NCBI GenBank assembly: GCA_964019135.1
Contig: OZ025248.1
Span: forward strand, 55,297,670 to 55,361,669
DNA from: Arenicola marina
Lineage: Eukaryota; Annelida; Polychaeta; Arenicolidae
Length of the DNA stretch: 64,000 bases
Direction: 5' to 3'
Of the stretch, positions 1 to 13,200 are shown one piece after another. The notes beneath the pieces were generated by a model. The model saw nothing but the letters and a program-made list of their open reading frames with translations, was not told where the DNA came from and ran no database searches. A program made the position numbers and the translations under genes. Within the stretch, counting starts at the first letter, position 1. The number at the start of each line of letters is the position of its first letter.

Positions 1-46
1 CGCATGCGTGACAGACGCGTTTTGTGACAAGCAACACGCAGTGCTT

Positions 47-1006
47 ATATGGCTATACAGTTCTCGAGATCGGGCCGCGAGACTTCAGTTTTGGGGACAA
101 ACAAACACACGTGCTCCTTGTTGAAGTATAGGCAGCTAGAAGTCAATTTCTTTCCAGGTTTATTCTAAAGACTGAGTATCATTTCACTAAACATGGCTAT
201 GGGAGATATACGTTAAAATATTTGGAGGCGATGAAGCGCAGAACTTTGGGAATATACAAGGAAAAATCCGTCTTCAAAACACTCGAAAGCTAAAAATAAC
301 GTTCTAAATTTAGCCCTGCACCCGGGCTTTCGCAAGTTCACCAAACAGAGAGTGACGTCACAGAGTTTCGCGTGCCTCCGCGGTAACAAAAATGGCGAAA
401 GCAAGTGAGCGACTTAACCATTCCGCTGTCAAAATGTGCAGTGCATGGAGTAACAACACACGGGTGCGTCATTAAACCACATGGTAAAGATAAAATAAAA
501 CCAGTTGGATGTTTTCGTATCACTTTTGGATCACGAAAAGATCAAGTTTCTTCATTTTTGTAAGTTTTCTGTTTGAAGCGTTGCGCCAACGTTGTCACCG
601 GGGAGAATCCGTGTGACGTCATAATGCCTCGTTTTCGTAGGAAATGCAAAAAAACGTTAGTTTCTCAGTCTTATTGTCCCGTCGTAACAAATATTCGTCA
701 TTGTGATGGCGCAAACGAATAAACAATATGTCATCTATCCGTTTTGTGAAGCTATATTTCTTAAATATTCTTAATCATAGCGCTAGGCTTTCCGCAATGG
801 ACCCACCCGTCGGCGCCTGGCTTTTGCGCAGTTAGTCTGGTTCCCAGTGTCTCTCCTTGCGTAACATACACGTCACGCCTACGTCACAGATAGTCAGGAT
901 ACCAGTATGCGCAGAGATTCTAAACTCGTTCCGAACACGTGCTTCGTTTGTTTGTCCCCAAAATGAGTTAACCGGAAGTCTAATCGAACGAGACTTTATA
1001 GCCCTA
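47..1006. mobile_element. Possible non-autonomous DNA transposon with degenerate terminal inverted repeats
   Basis: The left part (about 47-115: GGCTATACAGTTCTCG, then TTTTGGGGACAAACAAAC and CACGTG) recurs inverted at about 938-1006. Related ends occur at 22095-22165 and 38040-38115. It lies in intron 14 and has no coding capacity. Borders are approximate. This also accounts for most of the exon-free stretch 1-1057. Confidence 0.45.
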
Positions 1007-1057
1007 TTGTTGACGATAGATGTCGAAATGGATATTTGAAATGGTCTATGGCTTCAC

Positions 1058-1226
1058 CTCTGTTTTTCTGGTAGACGCCTGCCTCCGCGTGGTCTTGGTA
1101 ACGCCTTCTGAGGGTCTGCAGTCCGTAGTCCGTCACTTTCAACATCCAGCGGTTGTCAACCTGGCATGTGTCACTGGTTAGGTTGCCAAGGCTACGGAGC
1201 GGACTGGAGTGCAAGTAATGCACTCC
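1058..1226 (-). CDS. Receptor guanylate cyclase exon 14 (kinase-homology domain, pseudo-catalytic loop)
   Basis: After CCTTCTCACAG it encodes GVHYLHSSPLRSLGNL, then WMLKVTDYGLQTLRRR. The HGNLKSSN-type loop of the family is LGNLTSDT here, and DYGL replaces the kinase DFG. The likely donor AGAG|GTGAAG leaves 56 codons plus one base. The next expected segment (a WTAPE-type motif) was not found in positions 1-1057, so the gene continues off the left edge. Confidence 0.9.
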
Positions 1227-4200
1227 CTGTGAGAAGGCGAAGAGGTGGGTGGGTGGATTAGTAAGAACATGGTGCACATATACTATGGCTAATGAAAGTA
1301 GCACAATATGATGGTGGTTTGGCATGCGTTAATTAATCGCTGAGCAAGTAAGCTCTGGGGCTGTCCGGTATTTAGCCTGTCGTATTCATGTGCGCTGAGT
1401 TGTTATAATGTTAGTTTTGGGGGCAAAATTGCTTCAGTAGGCGCTGTCACGATGTATAAGGTTAGTTTGTTTTGACAGCTTAATCAATTCAACATGACAG
1501 GCTGAACTTATTGACAGAAGTGACGTCATACTAAAATCTACTCTTGCCGGCCTTTTCCGACCGGTTGCCAAGTTTCAGCGTCCATATTGAGCGACCGGTG
1601 GCTGTTCTGACCAAGATAATGCCCGGAGTCCATTTCCCCATTCACTCATCATGGGCAACCGAGTGCATATAACGAGCAATTTATGCGTTAATCGAGTAAA
1701 ATTAGAATAATTACAGCCTTAAGCGGCCAATTTGGGCTAAACGTGACCTTCAATCGGCAATTTGGGCTCAATAGGGCCTTCATCGAGCAATGCACGCACT
1801 TTAGACTTTCATGAAGGGCAAATGGGGCGCCGCAGGCACTATTTTGAACGCACTGTATAAACCGACATAATTTTATAGGTAAAACCGTGTTTTTACTACC
1901 GTCACTCCTGGAACGGCAAGTAAGATTGGGACGTATTGTTTTTATTATTCAGATGGCCATTCCGCAACTCTTGATGCATTTGGAACTCGATATCTGAAGG
2001 CGTTCGAGTCCAAATTGCCCACTGAAAGCTGTATTGGGCTCGCTGAAAGCTGTATTGGGCTCGCTGAGAGCGCAATTTAACCCAAATTGGACCTCTGGGA
2101 TTCGGACGCTGGATAAACACAATCTAATGGCTGCTGTTCAACGCGGACTGTTTTTCCAGATAGAGGGAGCCATTTCGAGTGAAGGTCACGCCCTAATCCC
2201 TCTTTTCATACTCATCATTGCTAAGCCATCTAGCACCGAAAGTAAGCGTGCTAGGCTAAAAGTCTGCCCGTCTTTTGCAACCAGTCCCGAATCTCTAGCG
2301 TCGCTATTAAGCGAACGGCGGCCATCGCCACCCAAAGGAGTGTCGATATCGCCGTTGACTCATAATGGGAGCGTTAGCACCGAGGGGTGCACCTCTTGCG
2401 AGCGCCATAGCCGCCAAACTAAGCGTCATAACGCAATTCTACATTCAAATCGATGCCGAAAGCCTTCATGTCACGCTTACAAACATTGTTAAACTTGAGC
2501 TTTGGGCCGTCCAGTTGAGCTGTTGCTGGCGGCAAGCTCGCCGTAGAGCACACCCTTTGTTGTTATATACATTACGCCTAGTATAATTGAGAGCGAGCAG
2601 CCACCCAACACTCGACACTGTGTGTGAGTAAATAACGGAGGGGCAATGGGGTGACGTCATTGTGGATATAACTTTACCCAACACTCGACAGGGACACTGT
2701 GCGCGAGTACATAACGGAGGGGCAATGGGGTGACGTCATTGTGGATATACCCAACACTCGACAGGGACACTGTATCCCTACGGTGGACCGAATACTCCCA
2801 TTACGCTTCGGTTCTCCGCCCGACACTTGTTTCACCCGGGTATGTGTGCGCACGCATCCATTTGGTATGTCGATGTGCTCCGTTCAAAACAGCACGGGAC
2901 ATTCGGAAGAAGATGGCGGCTGATTGAAAGGTGATGAGAGAAGGTTGGTTCCTGTGCCCTAACGTGCACCGGATGTGAACGGTGTGTGCATTTCATTGGA
3001 ATAGGCATATCCCTATCGGCAAACTCGGAAGTTCCCTGTCACGTGTTCCGGGCCCGGGGCGGGGTACCAAACCTGGCCCAAAGAAAGGCGCCCACTGTCT
3101 GTGCGTGAATAAATAACGGAGGGGCAATGGGGTGACGTCATTGTGGATATAACTTTACCCAACACTCGACAGGGACACTGTGCGCGAGTAAATAACGGAG
3201 GGACAATGGGGTGACGTCATTGTGGATATACTCAACACTCGACAGGGACACTGTGCGCGAGTACATAACGGAGGGGCAATGGGGTGACGTCATTGTGGAT
3301 ATACCCAACACTCATCAGGGACACTGTGCGTGAATAAATAACGGAGGGGCAATGGGGTGACGTCATTGTGGATATAACTTTACCCAACACTCGACAGGGA
3401 CACTGTGCGCGAGTAAATAACGGAGGGGCAATGGGGTGACGTCATTGTGGATATAACTTTACCCAACACTCGACAGGGACACTGTGCGCGAGTAAATAAC
3501 GGAGGGACAATGGGGTGACGTCATTGTGGATATACAGTTCAAACATGCTATGTTATTAAACCCGGTTAACCACAACGAACATTGCAACACACTTACATTA
3601 ATCAGGTCGATTATGAGGGAGCATTTAAACGTCCAATCCAACTTGATGTCATCGTTGTTCAGAATATCCTGCAAAATAAATTTCTGATGTCATACGTCTT
3701 GCGGCACACATGTTTCTCTCCCGGTAATGTAATTGCAATTGTCAGTATCCTTTTGATTGATGATGAATCGTGATAATAATAATGCCATGAAGTTATTTAG
3801 GGGTGTCATCACACCTTAAGGATTCTTCGGGAGCAGTAGGTCATCAGGATACACAACTGAAGGCATCCTTTGGAGCAGTAGATCATCAGGATACACACCT
3901 TAAGGATTCCTCTGGAGCAGTAGGTCATCAGGATATAAACCTGAAGGCATCCTTTGGAGCAGTAGATCATCAGGATACACACCTTAAGGATTCCTCTGGA
4001 GCAGTAGGTCATCAGGATACTCGCCTTAAGGCTTTCTCTGCAGCTGTAGGTCATCAGGATACTTACCATAAGGGTTCCTCTGGAGCAGTAGTTCATCAGG
4101 ATACTTACCTGGAGGCTTCCGCTGAAACAGTAGGTCATCCGGATACTTACCTGGAGGCTTCCGCTGAAACAGTAGGTCATCCGGATACTCACCTGAAGAC

Positions 4201-7200
4201 TTCCTCTGGAGCAGTAGGTCATCAGGATACTCACCTTAAGGCTTTCTCTGCAGCTGTAGGTCATCAGGATACTTACCATAAGGGTTCCGCTGGAGCAGTA
4301 GGTCATCAGGATACTTACCTGGAGGCTTCCGCTGAAACAGTAGGTCATCCGGATACTCACCTGGAGGCTTCCGCTGAAACAGTAGGTCATCCGGATACTC
4401 ACCTGAAGACTTCCTCTGGAGCAGTAGGTCATCAGGATACTCACCTTAAGGCTTTCTCTGCAGCTGTAGGTCATCAGGATACTTACCATAAGGGTTCCTC
4501 TGGAGCAGTAGGTCATCAGGATACTTACCTGGAGGCTTCCGCTGAAACAGTAGGTCATCCGGATACTCACCTGAAGACTTCCTCTTGAGCAGTAGGTCAT
4601 CAGGATACACACGTTTGGGACGTCCGGGCAACACCCAACGAAGGTTGTTATATTTTCGTGGTTTAGTTGTCGCATCTGCAACAGTTTATTTGCCTGACGT
4701 TATTGACTAAATCTCTTCGTGCAAATTCAAGTTCGAAATATTGTGACTCTCTACAATAATTCAGAAGTGATTCTAGTATAAGAAGCTACCAATGAGAGCA
4801 CATAAGTAATCTGCCACAAAATATAACTGTACTTGAAATGGAACAAAATATTTAGGCACCCATATCTTATGACCTTTACGCAACATCAACATTTACTTTA
4901 ATCAGAACACAAGTAAACATTAGCATTAACCAGAACATATAGTGGCCGGCTTTCCGGCGAAAGATAGAGAACATTCAATAAATATACTTTCATAATTAGG
5001 AAATGCCACAATTTTTGTCAAAGATGCTAAAGTTACATTTATTTAATAATTGGACAAGGATTTTCTAGGTCTAAAAGTGGATGTGGATTGGTTGCACTTA
5101 GCGTTCCATGAGTTAACTAAGGTTAAGTAGTGATTATGAGCACGGGACCGTGACCGACATTAAGACAGCGACGCCACGTGGCTTGATGTCCTACTTACGG
5201 CGTTGAGTTGCGCGTACTCCCTGGCGGTCAGCTTGGTCAGGGTGTTTCCGGCATAGCGAATGGTCACCATGTTGCCCTTGTATACGCCCACCGTGGACGC
5301 CAGCTGCCCCCCGGTCTCAGCGTCAGTGTTGGGGCTCGTCTTCACCGAGGCGGTGGCCGTCCCACCCAGGCTCTGCATGGTGATCTGTCACAGGACATCA
5401 CCATCAGGCGGTGATAAGACTAATTTGTATATCATTATCAATACGGGGCACGGTGGGGGGCAGGGGCGGCTCTATAATTAGCAGCTGACGGGGTGGGATT
5501 GTCAGGTGGGATATGGTCCGTGCTGGTGCCATATTGTCTCTCTTGTAGGCTACTACCAGACACCAGTCTACGGCTCTAAATAATGCTCTGCTATCACCTC
5601 AGTAAAAAAATAGTCAGTATAGATGCTACCCTGAGTTAATTAAAGGAATCTAGAAGATAGTATAATAATATAAAACATATTTAACTAAATAAATAAACGA
5701 CAATACTGTAGACATAAAGACGTTTATACCTTGTTACCCTTAACATGTAAAAAATGTTGTTAGTCGTTAATAATATACATGAACAAGACAGCCGTAGGCT
5801 GAGGTACTGACAGAAGTGACGTCATCTTTGACACACACGTCAGTGGCGTCATTTATGCGACGAAACTATGGTACAGACGATGAAATGCAGAAACACATAT
5901 ACTATAATCTTCCCTTGCCTCATGCTGGCCACACGAGGCCTTCATTTATCAGATGAGGTTTAAACAGTTCCTTCAACGAACAATTTGGGCTCAAACCGCA
6001 ATTTAGCCCAAATTGGACGGATAGTATCCGGATGCTGGATGAGCACAATCTAACGGCTGCTGTTCAATGCGAGCAATTCTATCGCGATTTACGTCAACCT
6101 TACATTTGCCTCTCGCTTCATGCCAAATCTGGGCTCCCTAGATCAAATATTAACCGAGTTATGGCCCTACGAAGTTCAATACGCCGTTTAACGCGATGTG
6201 GACGTCAGTTTTGACGCACACGTTTCGGTACCGCAAAAAAAGTTACGCATCGCAGCAGTTGTCCCTTGATATAAGGTATAGCGTCAAATCAACCGGTAGT
6301 TGCTATGAAGTATAATAGTCGAGTAATAGAGGTTATAAAATTATGACGTCATCACGTCATGGTGACGTCATGGCGTGACGCACGGAAATGTTCAAATATC
6401 TAAACACAAACATTGGTGCCCTCAATCCAAAACGTTGATTAGAACGGCGGTAGGACTCTCAGTTCTTCAGATATAGCTTCATCTAAGTACCGAAAATTGC
6501 TATTGTTCACCATTGCGGATAACTGAAAAACGAGCAGACGAACAAAGGACTCTGCAGCCAAGATAAGAAGGATAATAATGCTTTACTGCCAATAGTAATC
6601 TGGAAACATATCTTCCCTACCATTATACGCAAAGATCGAAAGTCTAGCTAGTTTTTCCGATTTTTGACGAATTTTCTAAGTTAGAGGGAATGTGTATACT
6701 TTATCATTGGGCAAATCTTCGGTTGCCATGGAAACGAAACTGAGCCGCGCGTTTGCCGTCAGCCTACCCTGAGTCTCTTGTACTCGTCCACATCTCGCAC
6801 CGTGGTAAAGCAAAGTGAGATCGCTCAAACGAAAGTAGGTCACATTGAAGGAAGTTTGACTATCTCCATAGGGTCCTATGTTAAACGCGTATGACTATAT
6901 ACCGAAATATTACCGGGCTATGTCGCCGTGTTTATACTTATTGGCTGATCCTACTAGTATCCACCTACAACAGCAAGCATAGAGCGATGGCTTCAATAGG
7001 ACGATCGTGGGAGCCCCTGTAAGCACCAAAAATCCCCATCTTTCACAATAGAGCAAATTTCAAAAAAATCCTGTGACGTCATTTCTTATCCGAATTTCAA
7101 CTAGTAAGGACCATGGTTACCGGGTACCATGTTTATCTAAGGAAAAAATCCCGAAACTGTTTAATCCAGCCTATGAAATACGGGGCAAACAAATTTCCCC

Positions 7201-10200
7201 AGCCTGAGAGATTGAGGGCTTTAACATTGGAGGTCCCATAGGGAATTGCCGTCACCCCTGGAACCGGAAGTAAGATAGGAACATACTATTTTTATAATGC
7301 GGGCAGGCATCGGACCCCATTTCCTACAAAATGACGTCACTCTCGATTTTTAATTTTTTTTTGCCGATTTTTGACGATTTTTTCAATGTACCAAAAGTGA
7401 CGTCATCGTGACGTCAGATGACGCATCCGAAAAATCTCAGATTTCACAAAGCCTATTGCCATTCATATTTCTATGAGAGCCCGGAACACCAAAGCGATAC
7501 CTTCAACCTAAATAGGTCAAACCGAAGAAAAATGGTTCAAGGTCACCTTTTGCGTTTTTCTGAAAATATAAAACGTCATGCCTGCCCGCATTATAAAAAT
7601 AGTATGTTCCTATCTTACTTCCGGTTCCAGGGGTGACGGCAATTCCCTATGGGACCTCCAATGTTAAAGCCCTCAATCTCTCAGGCTGGGGAAATTTGTT
7701 TGCCCCGTATTTCATAGGCTGGATTAAACAGTTTCGGGATTCTTTCCTTAGATAAACATGGTACCCGGTAACCATGGTCCTTACTAGATGAAATTCGGAT
7801 AAGAAATGACGTCACAGGATTTTTTTGAAATTTGCTCTATTGTGAAAGATGGGGATTTTTGGTGCTTACAGGGGCTCCCACGAGCGTCCTATTGAAGCCA
7901 TCGCTCTATGCTTGCTGTTGTAGGTGGATACTAGTAGGATCAGCCAATAAGTATAAACACGGCGACATAGCCCGGTAACTTTTCGGTATATAGTCATACG
8001 CGTTTAACATAGGACCCTATGGGGATAGTCAAACTTCCTTCAATGTGACCTACTTTCGTTTGAGCGATCTCACTTTGCTTTACCACGGTGCGAGATGTGG
8101 ACGATCTGTCACAGGACATCACCATCAGGCGGTGATAAGACTAATTTGTATATCATTATCAATACGGGGCACGGTGGGGGGCAGGGGCGGCTCTATAATT
8201 AGCAGCTGACGGAGTGGGATTGTCAGGTGAGATATGGTCCGTGCTGGTGCCATATTGTCTCTCTTGTAGGCTACTACCAGACACCAGTCTACGGCTCTAA
8301 ATAATGCTCTGCTATCACCTCAGTAAAAAAATAGTCAGTATAGATGCTACCCTGAGTTAATTAAAGGAATCTAGAAGATAGTATAATAATATAAAACATA
8401 TTTAACTAAATAAATAAACGACAATACTGTAGACATAAAGACGTTTTTACCTTGTTACCCTTAACATGTAAAAAATGTTGTTAGTCGTTAATAATATACA
8501 TGAACAAGACAGCCGTAGGCTGAGGTACTGACAGAAGTGACGTCATCTTTGACACACACGTCAGTGGCGTCATTTATGCGACGAAACTATGGTACAGACG
8601 ATGAAATGCAGAAACACATATACTATAATCTTCCCTTGCCTCATGCTGGCCACACGAGGCCTTCATTTATCAGATGAGGTTTAAACAGTTCCTTCAACGA
8701 ACAATTTGGGCTCAAACCGCAATTTAGCCCAAATTGGACGGATAGGATCCGGATGCTGGATGAGCACAATCTAACGGCTGCTGTTCAATGCGAGCAATTC
8801 TATCGCGATTTACGTCAACCTTACATTTGCCTCTCGCTTCATGCCAAATCTGGGCTCCTTAGATCAAATATTAACCGAGTTATGGCCCTACGAAGTTCAA
8901 TACGCCGTTTAACGCGATGTGGACGTCAGTTTTGACGCACACGTTTCGGTACCGCAAAAAAAGTTACGCATCGCAGCAGTTGTCCCTTGATATAAGGTAT
9001 AGCGTCAAATCAACCGGTAGTTGCTATGAAGTATAATAGTCGAGTAATAGAGGTTATAAAATTATGACGTCATCACGTCATAGTGACGTCATGGCGTGAC
9101 GCACGGAAATGTTCAAATATCTAAACACAAACATTGGTGCCCTCAATCCAAAACGTTGATTAGAACGGCGGTAGGACTCTCAGTTCTTCAGATATAGCTT
9201 CATCTAAGTACCGAAAATTGCTATTGTTCACCATTGCGGATAACTGAAAAACGAGCAGACGAACAAAGGACTCTGCAGCCAAGATAAGAAGGATAATAAT
9301 GCTTTACTGCCAATAGTAATCTGGAGACATATCTTCCCTACCATTATACGCAAAGATCGAAAGTCTAGCTAGTTTTTCCGATTTTTGACGAATTTTCTAA
9401 GTTAGAGGGAATGTGTATACTTTATCATTGGGCAAATCTTCGGTTGCCATGGAAACGAAACTGAGCCGCGCGTTTGCCGTCAGCCTACCCTGAGTCTCTT
9501 GTACTCGTCCACATCTCGCACCGTGGTAAAGCAAAGTGAGATCGCTCAAACGAAAGTAGGTCACATTGAAGGAAGTTTGACTATCTCCATAGGGTCCTAT
9601 GTTAAACGCGTATGACTATATACCGAAAAGTTACAGGGCTATGTCGCCGTGTTTATACTTATTGGCTGATCCTACTAGTATCCACCTACAACAGCAAGCA
9701 TAGAGCGATGGCTTCAATAGGACGCTCGTGGGAGCCCCTGTAAGCACCAAAAATCCCCATCTTTCACAATAGAGCAAATTTCAAAAAAATCCTGTGACGT
9801 CATTTCTTATCCGAATTTCATCTAGTAAGGACCATGGTTACCGGGTACCATGTTTATCTAAGGAAAAAATCCCGAAACTGTTTAATCCAGCCTATGAAAT
9901 ACGGGGCAAACTAATTTCCCCAGCCTGAGAGATTGAGGGCTTTAACATTGGAGGTCCCATAGAGAATTGCCGTCACCCCTGGAACCGGAAGTAAGATAGG
10001 AACATACTAGTTTTATAATGCGGGCAGGCATCGGACCCCATTTCCTACAAAATGACGCCACTCTCGATTTTTAATTTTTTTTTGCCGATTTTGACGATTT
10101 TTTCAATGTACCAAAAGTGACGTCATCGTGACGTCAGATGACGCATCCGAAAAATCTCAGCGCGTTATAAGATTTTTCTTCAAAAAATCGCGGTGACCTT

Positions 10201-13200
10201 GACCTTTGACCTATATATGCCAATAACGAACTTAGCCGAGCTATTCCATATATCTATCGCTAGGTTAAGTCTGACAACCGTAACTGTTACCATGCGCCCT
10301 CTATCCATCTGACAAACATACAAAAAAACAAATTTACAAACCGAACATAGCACTATACTGACAGAAGTCTTTAGACTTCTGTCAGTAATAACATAGAGCT
10401 TGCCTGGCTGAAGAAACTGGATCCCTTGTTAGTCTTCATCAATTCAATGTCGTTGAAAACGACCTTCCAGAGCATGTTCTTCTCGTCCGTCATTTGCCTC
10501 TGTTTCCTGCCATCACATGACGACAAGCGAGACATCTGTAGCCATTCACCATTATGTTTGAACTTTAAATACATCATAGTTTAGGTGTACAGAAGACCTG
10601 ATCAGACAGCGCAATGAAACAGCGAACTGATAAAACGGCCAAATTAAAATGCTAACCCAACAAACCGTTAACAAAACCCTAAAACTAATCTCACAATGTT
10701 ATAAAACGGTAGAACAGATATCACAGGGCAGTAAAAGTGGTGCTACTCGCTTGTTACACATTAGTCTTGAATTCATTAACTGTAATTCACTTGGTCACAT
10801 CACCAAACTGATCACGTGATAGTTACCTAAGTATGTATATCGCTGTAGCAAGGAGCAAGATAACAAACACGCATGCGCAGACGCCACCCACAATCATGGC
10901 CAGGCGCCCTGAAAATAAGTCATATCACAAATTTAAGGCAAGACAAATATATGTCCACAACGTTTACAACAAATAAAGGAGCTTTGTTCGGTAAAGTCGC
11001 GTCCATCCGATGACTACTACACAAAATCAAGCAAGAGAATAAATGCGTTAAGTATATTAATTAGAATTGAAAATTACATGAGTGTAGGTGGATCCAGAAT
11101 TTCGTCCACAGGGTGGGGGCGGAAGCGGGGGTGTAAACTAGTTAAAGGAGAAGAACAGTCACATGATTCTCGGGAAGGGAGGTGCAGGGGGGAGGAGAAA
11201 GAGTGATCGGTCGCACCCTGGCTTCGCGCATCCAGTAAACAGTAAACAGAACATCTCGGAATCAGTTCTCGGATCTGGGTAATGAAGTAGGCTACTGTCA
11301 TTGCTTTGATTCTATTTAGTGGGTGAACGATGTCACTCACGTGGCTGGTCTTCAGGGCAGAGTTGGTTGAAGAAGCCACAGGGAGGAGTGTCCTTGGGCG
11401 GCTGCCCGTCCGCAGTGGCCCACTGCCGGGGGGTGTCAATGATCACCCTCTACCGGGGGAAGCAGGCAAGGAAGTAAACCTCACACCTCATTGTGTGCAA
11501 TTAGCAGTCATATTTTTACGTTTCCAAAAGATTAGGTACCGTATGTGCAAATTAGTGAACGGTAGCTGCCCCGTGAGGGGGGGTATTGAAACTGAACCAC
11601 CCATCCAGTCGAAGTTTTCCTAACCTTCTCAAAGTGAACCCCCCTCCCCCTTTCCAAAATCCGGGCTCCACCCCTGGATCAAATAACACACAAATATGAC
11701 CACGCCAGAAGTATTGCTAAAATATTGCTATTAATTGTAACAGGCACATGACAACATGTTTTCATAAACAAATAAGCCTGACTTATATCTAAATGAACAT
11801 GATTGCGGAGTGAGAAAAAGCTGGTAAAAGTTATGTTCACCATCATTGGTATCTGCGCAGTCACAAGCAATCACGCATTCACAACTTTTGGTAAGTTGAA
11901 AAGAAGTCAGGATACCGGTAACCGGCATATAACTGGAGATGGCGTAGTTGGATCCTTATTAACCAAATACATTTGTATATCGTGGAATAAATAAAGAACC
12001 TGCTTTCGAAATGTGTTTTGCCAAAGAGGCTCTCCTGTGTCGAACATCTTCGCAATAGGGACATCGCATCTGCTTTGTTCTTTGTGACGTCAAGGAAAAC
12101 ATGACCATGCATGCAATCGGAATTGCTTTGAATGAAAGAGATTACGATACAATTATTTAACGTTTCTTATTTGATTTCTAGATTCTACTTTGGGTTCAAT
12201 TAGTCTCCGTATGTAAATATTTTTCTTCATTTCCATGGATTGATGTAGGCTATGTTCAACATTCAAAGACATTTGACTATAGTGAATCAAATAAATTTAG
12301 TGCCATTTTCCTTCGTGGCGGATCCAGACGGGGGACGACCCGGCCCCGACCCCCCCTTTTAGGGCCAAAATTTATACCATTTAACATACGAAAACCAAGA
12401 GCTAAGCAATCGCTCCAAAACGGCCCCTCTATCCAGCATATCTGGATCCGACCCTGTCGTTCTCCATTTGAATTCATCCGGATAGCTTGAATGACGTGTG
12501 ATATTTAAAATCGTGCATGAGAGATCCAGGGATTTTTCTTAGCAGCGGTTACATCCTCTAATTCTCTTCGCCATCACCTGGATTCGACCCAGGCTTCCCC
12601 CCTATACCCCTGGCGCCCCATATTAATTGATTACTTGTAGAGAGAATGAGGGCGCATACAGAGTAAACATGTGATCGACCCACCTGTCCAGGGGGATCGG
12701 TCATCTTGATTTCAGTGAGGACCGTGAAGGCCTCTCCTTGCTGCGCCACGTGCCACACCCAATAGTTAGGGTCCCTGTCCCCATTGGCGTCCATGACAAC
12801 ACGTCCCGTCATACCTGATCCAAGGGGGGGGGGGGTCGGGTAGAGTGGGTACATCAGAGGGCGTGGTGGGGTGGAGCACATTGCGTGAAAACAGTGAAGG
12901 AGCAACACAAGCAGTTCATATATCCACATTGTCTTCAGAGAAAAGGAATATAGGACTCCACGGTCAATAAATGCAAGGCAATATGAGTTACAGAAAACAG
13001 GCACGGTTACGGTATTGGTTATTACGTCAACAACAATGTGAATAAATGTGTAGCGTATTTGTCACGTGTGTGATATTCATTTCCCATATAGCACTGGCGG
13101 GTTCATTTGGGGGAAATCAACATGGAAAAAACATACAGCTATTCTTTATACACGTACTAGTGTGTAGTTATTATTCCGACCTTCAAAACTTATGTGCGTG

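Noticed and set aside
1..1057. Next receptor cyclase exon (WTAPE-type segment)
   Set aside because: No such motif with an acceptor was found on the minus strand; the stretch is explained by a transposon-like element.
2630..3535. CRISPR-like look of regularly spaced repeats
   Set aside because: Spacers are themselves repeated, the host gene has spliced introns, and no cas genes are present; it is a minisatellite.
3803..4588. 261-codon plus-strand ORF (GHQDTHLK... repeats)
   Set aside because: It is the antisense reading of the 42-bp splice-donor array; open only because the unit length is a multiple of 3.
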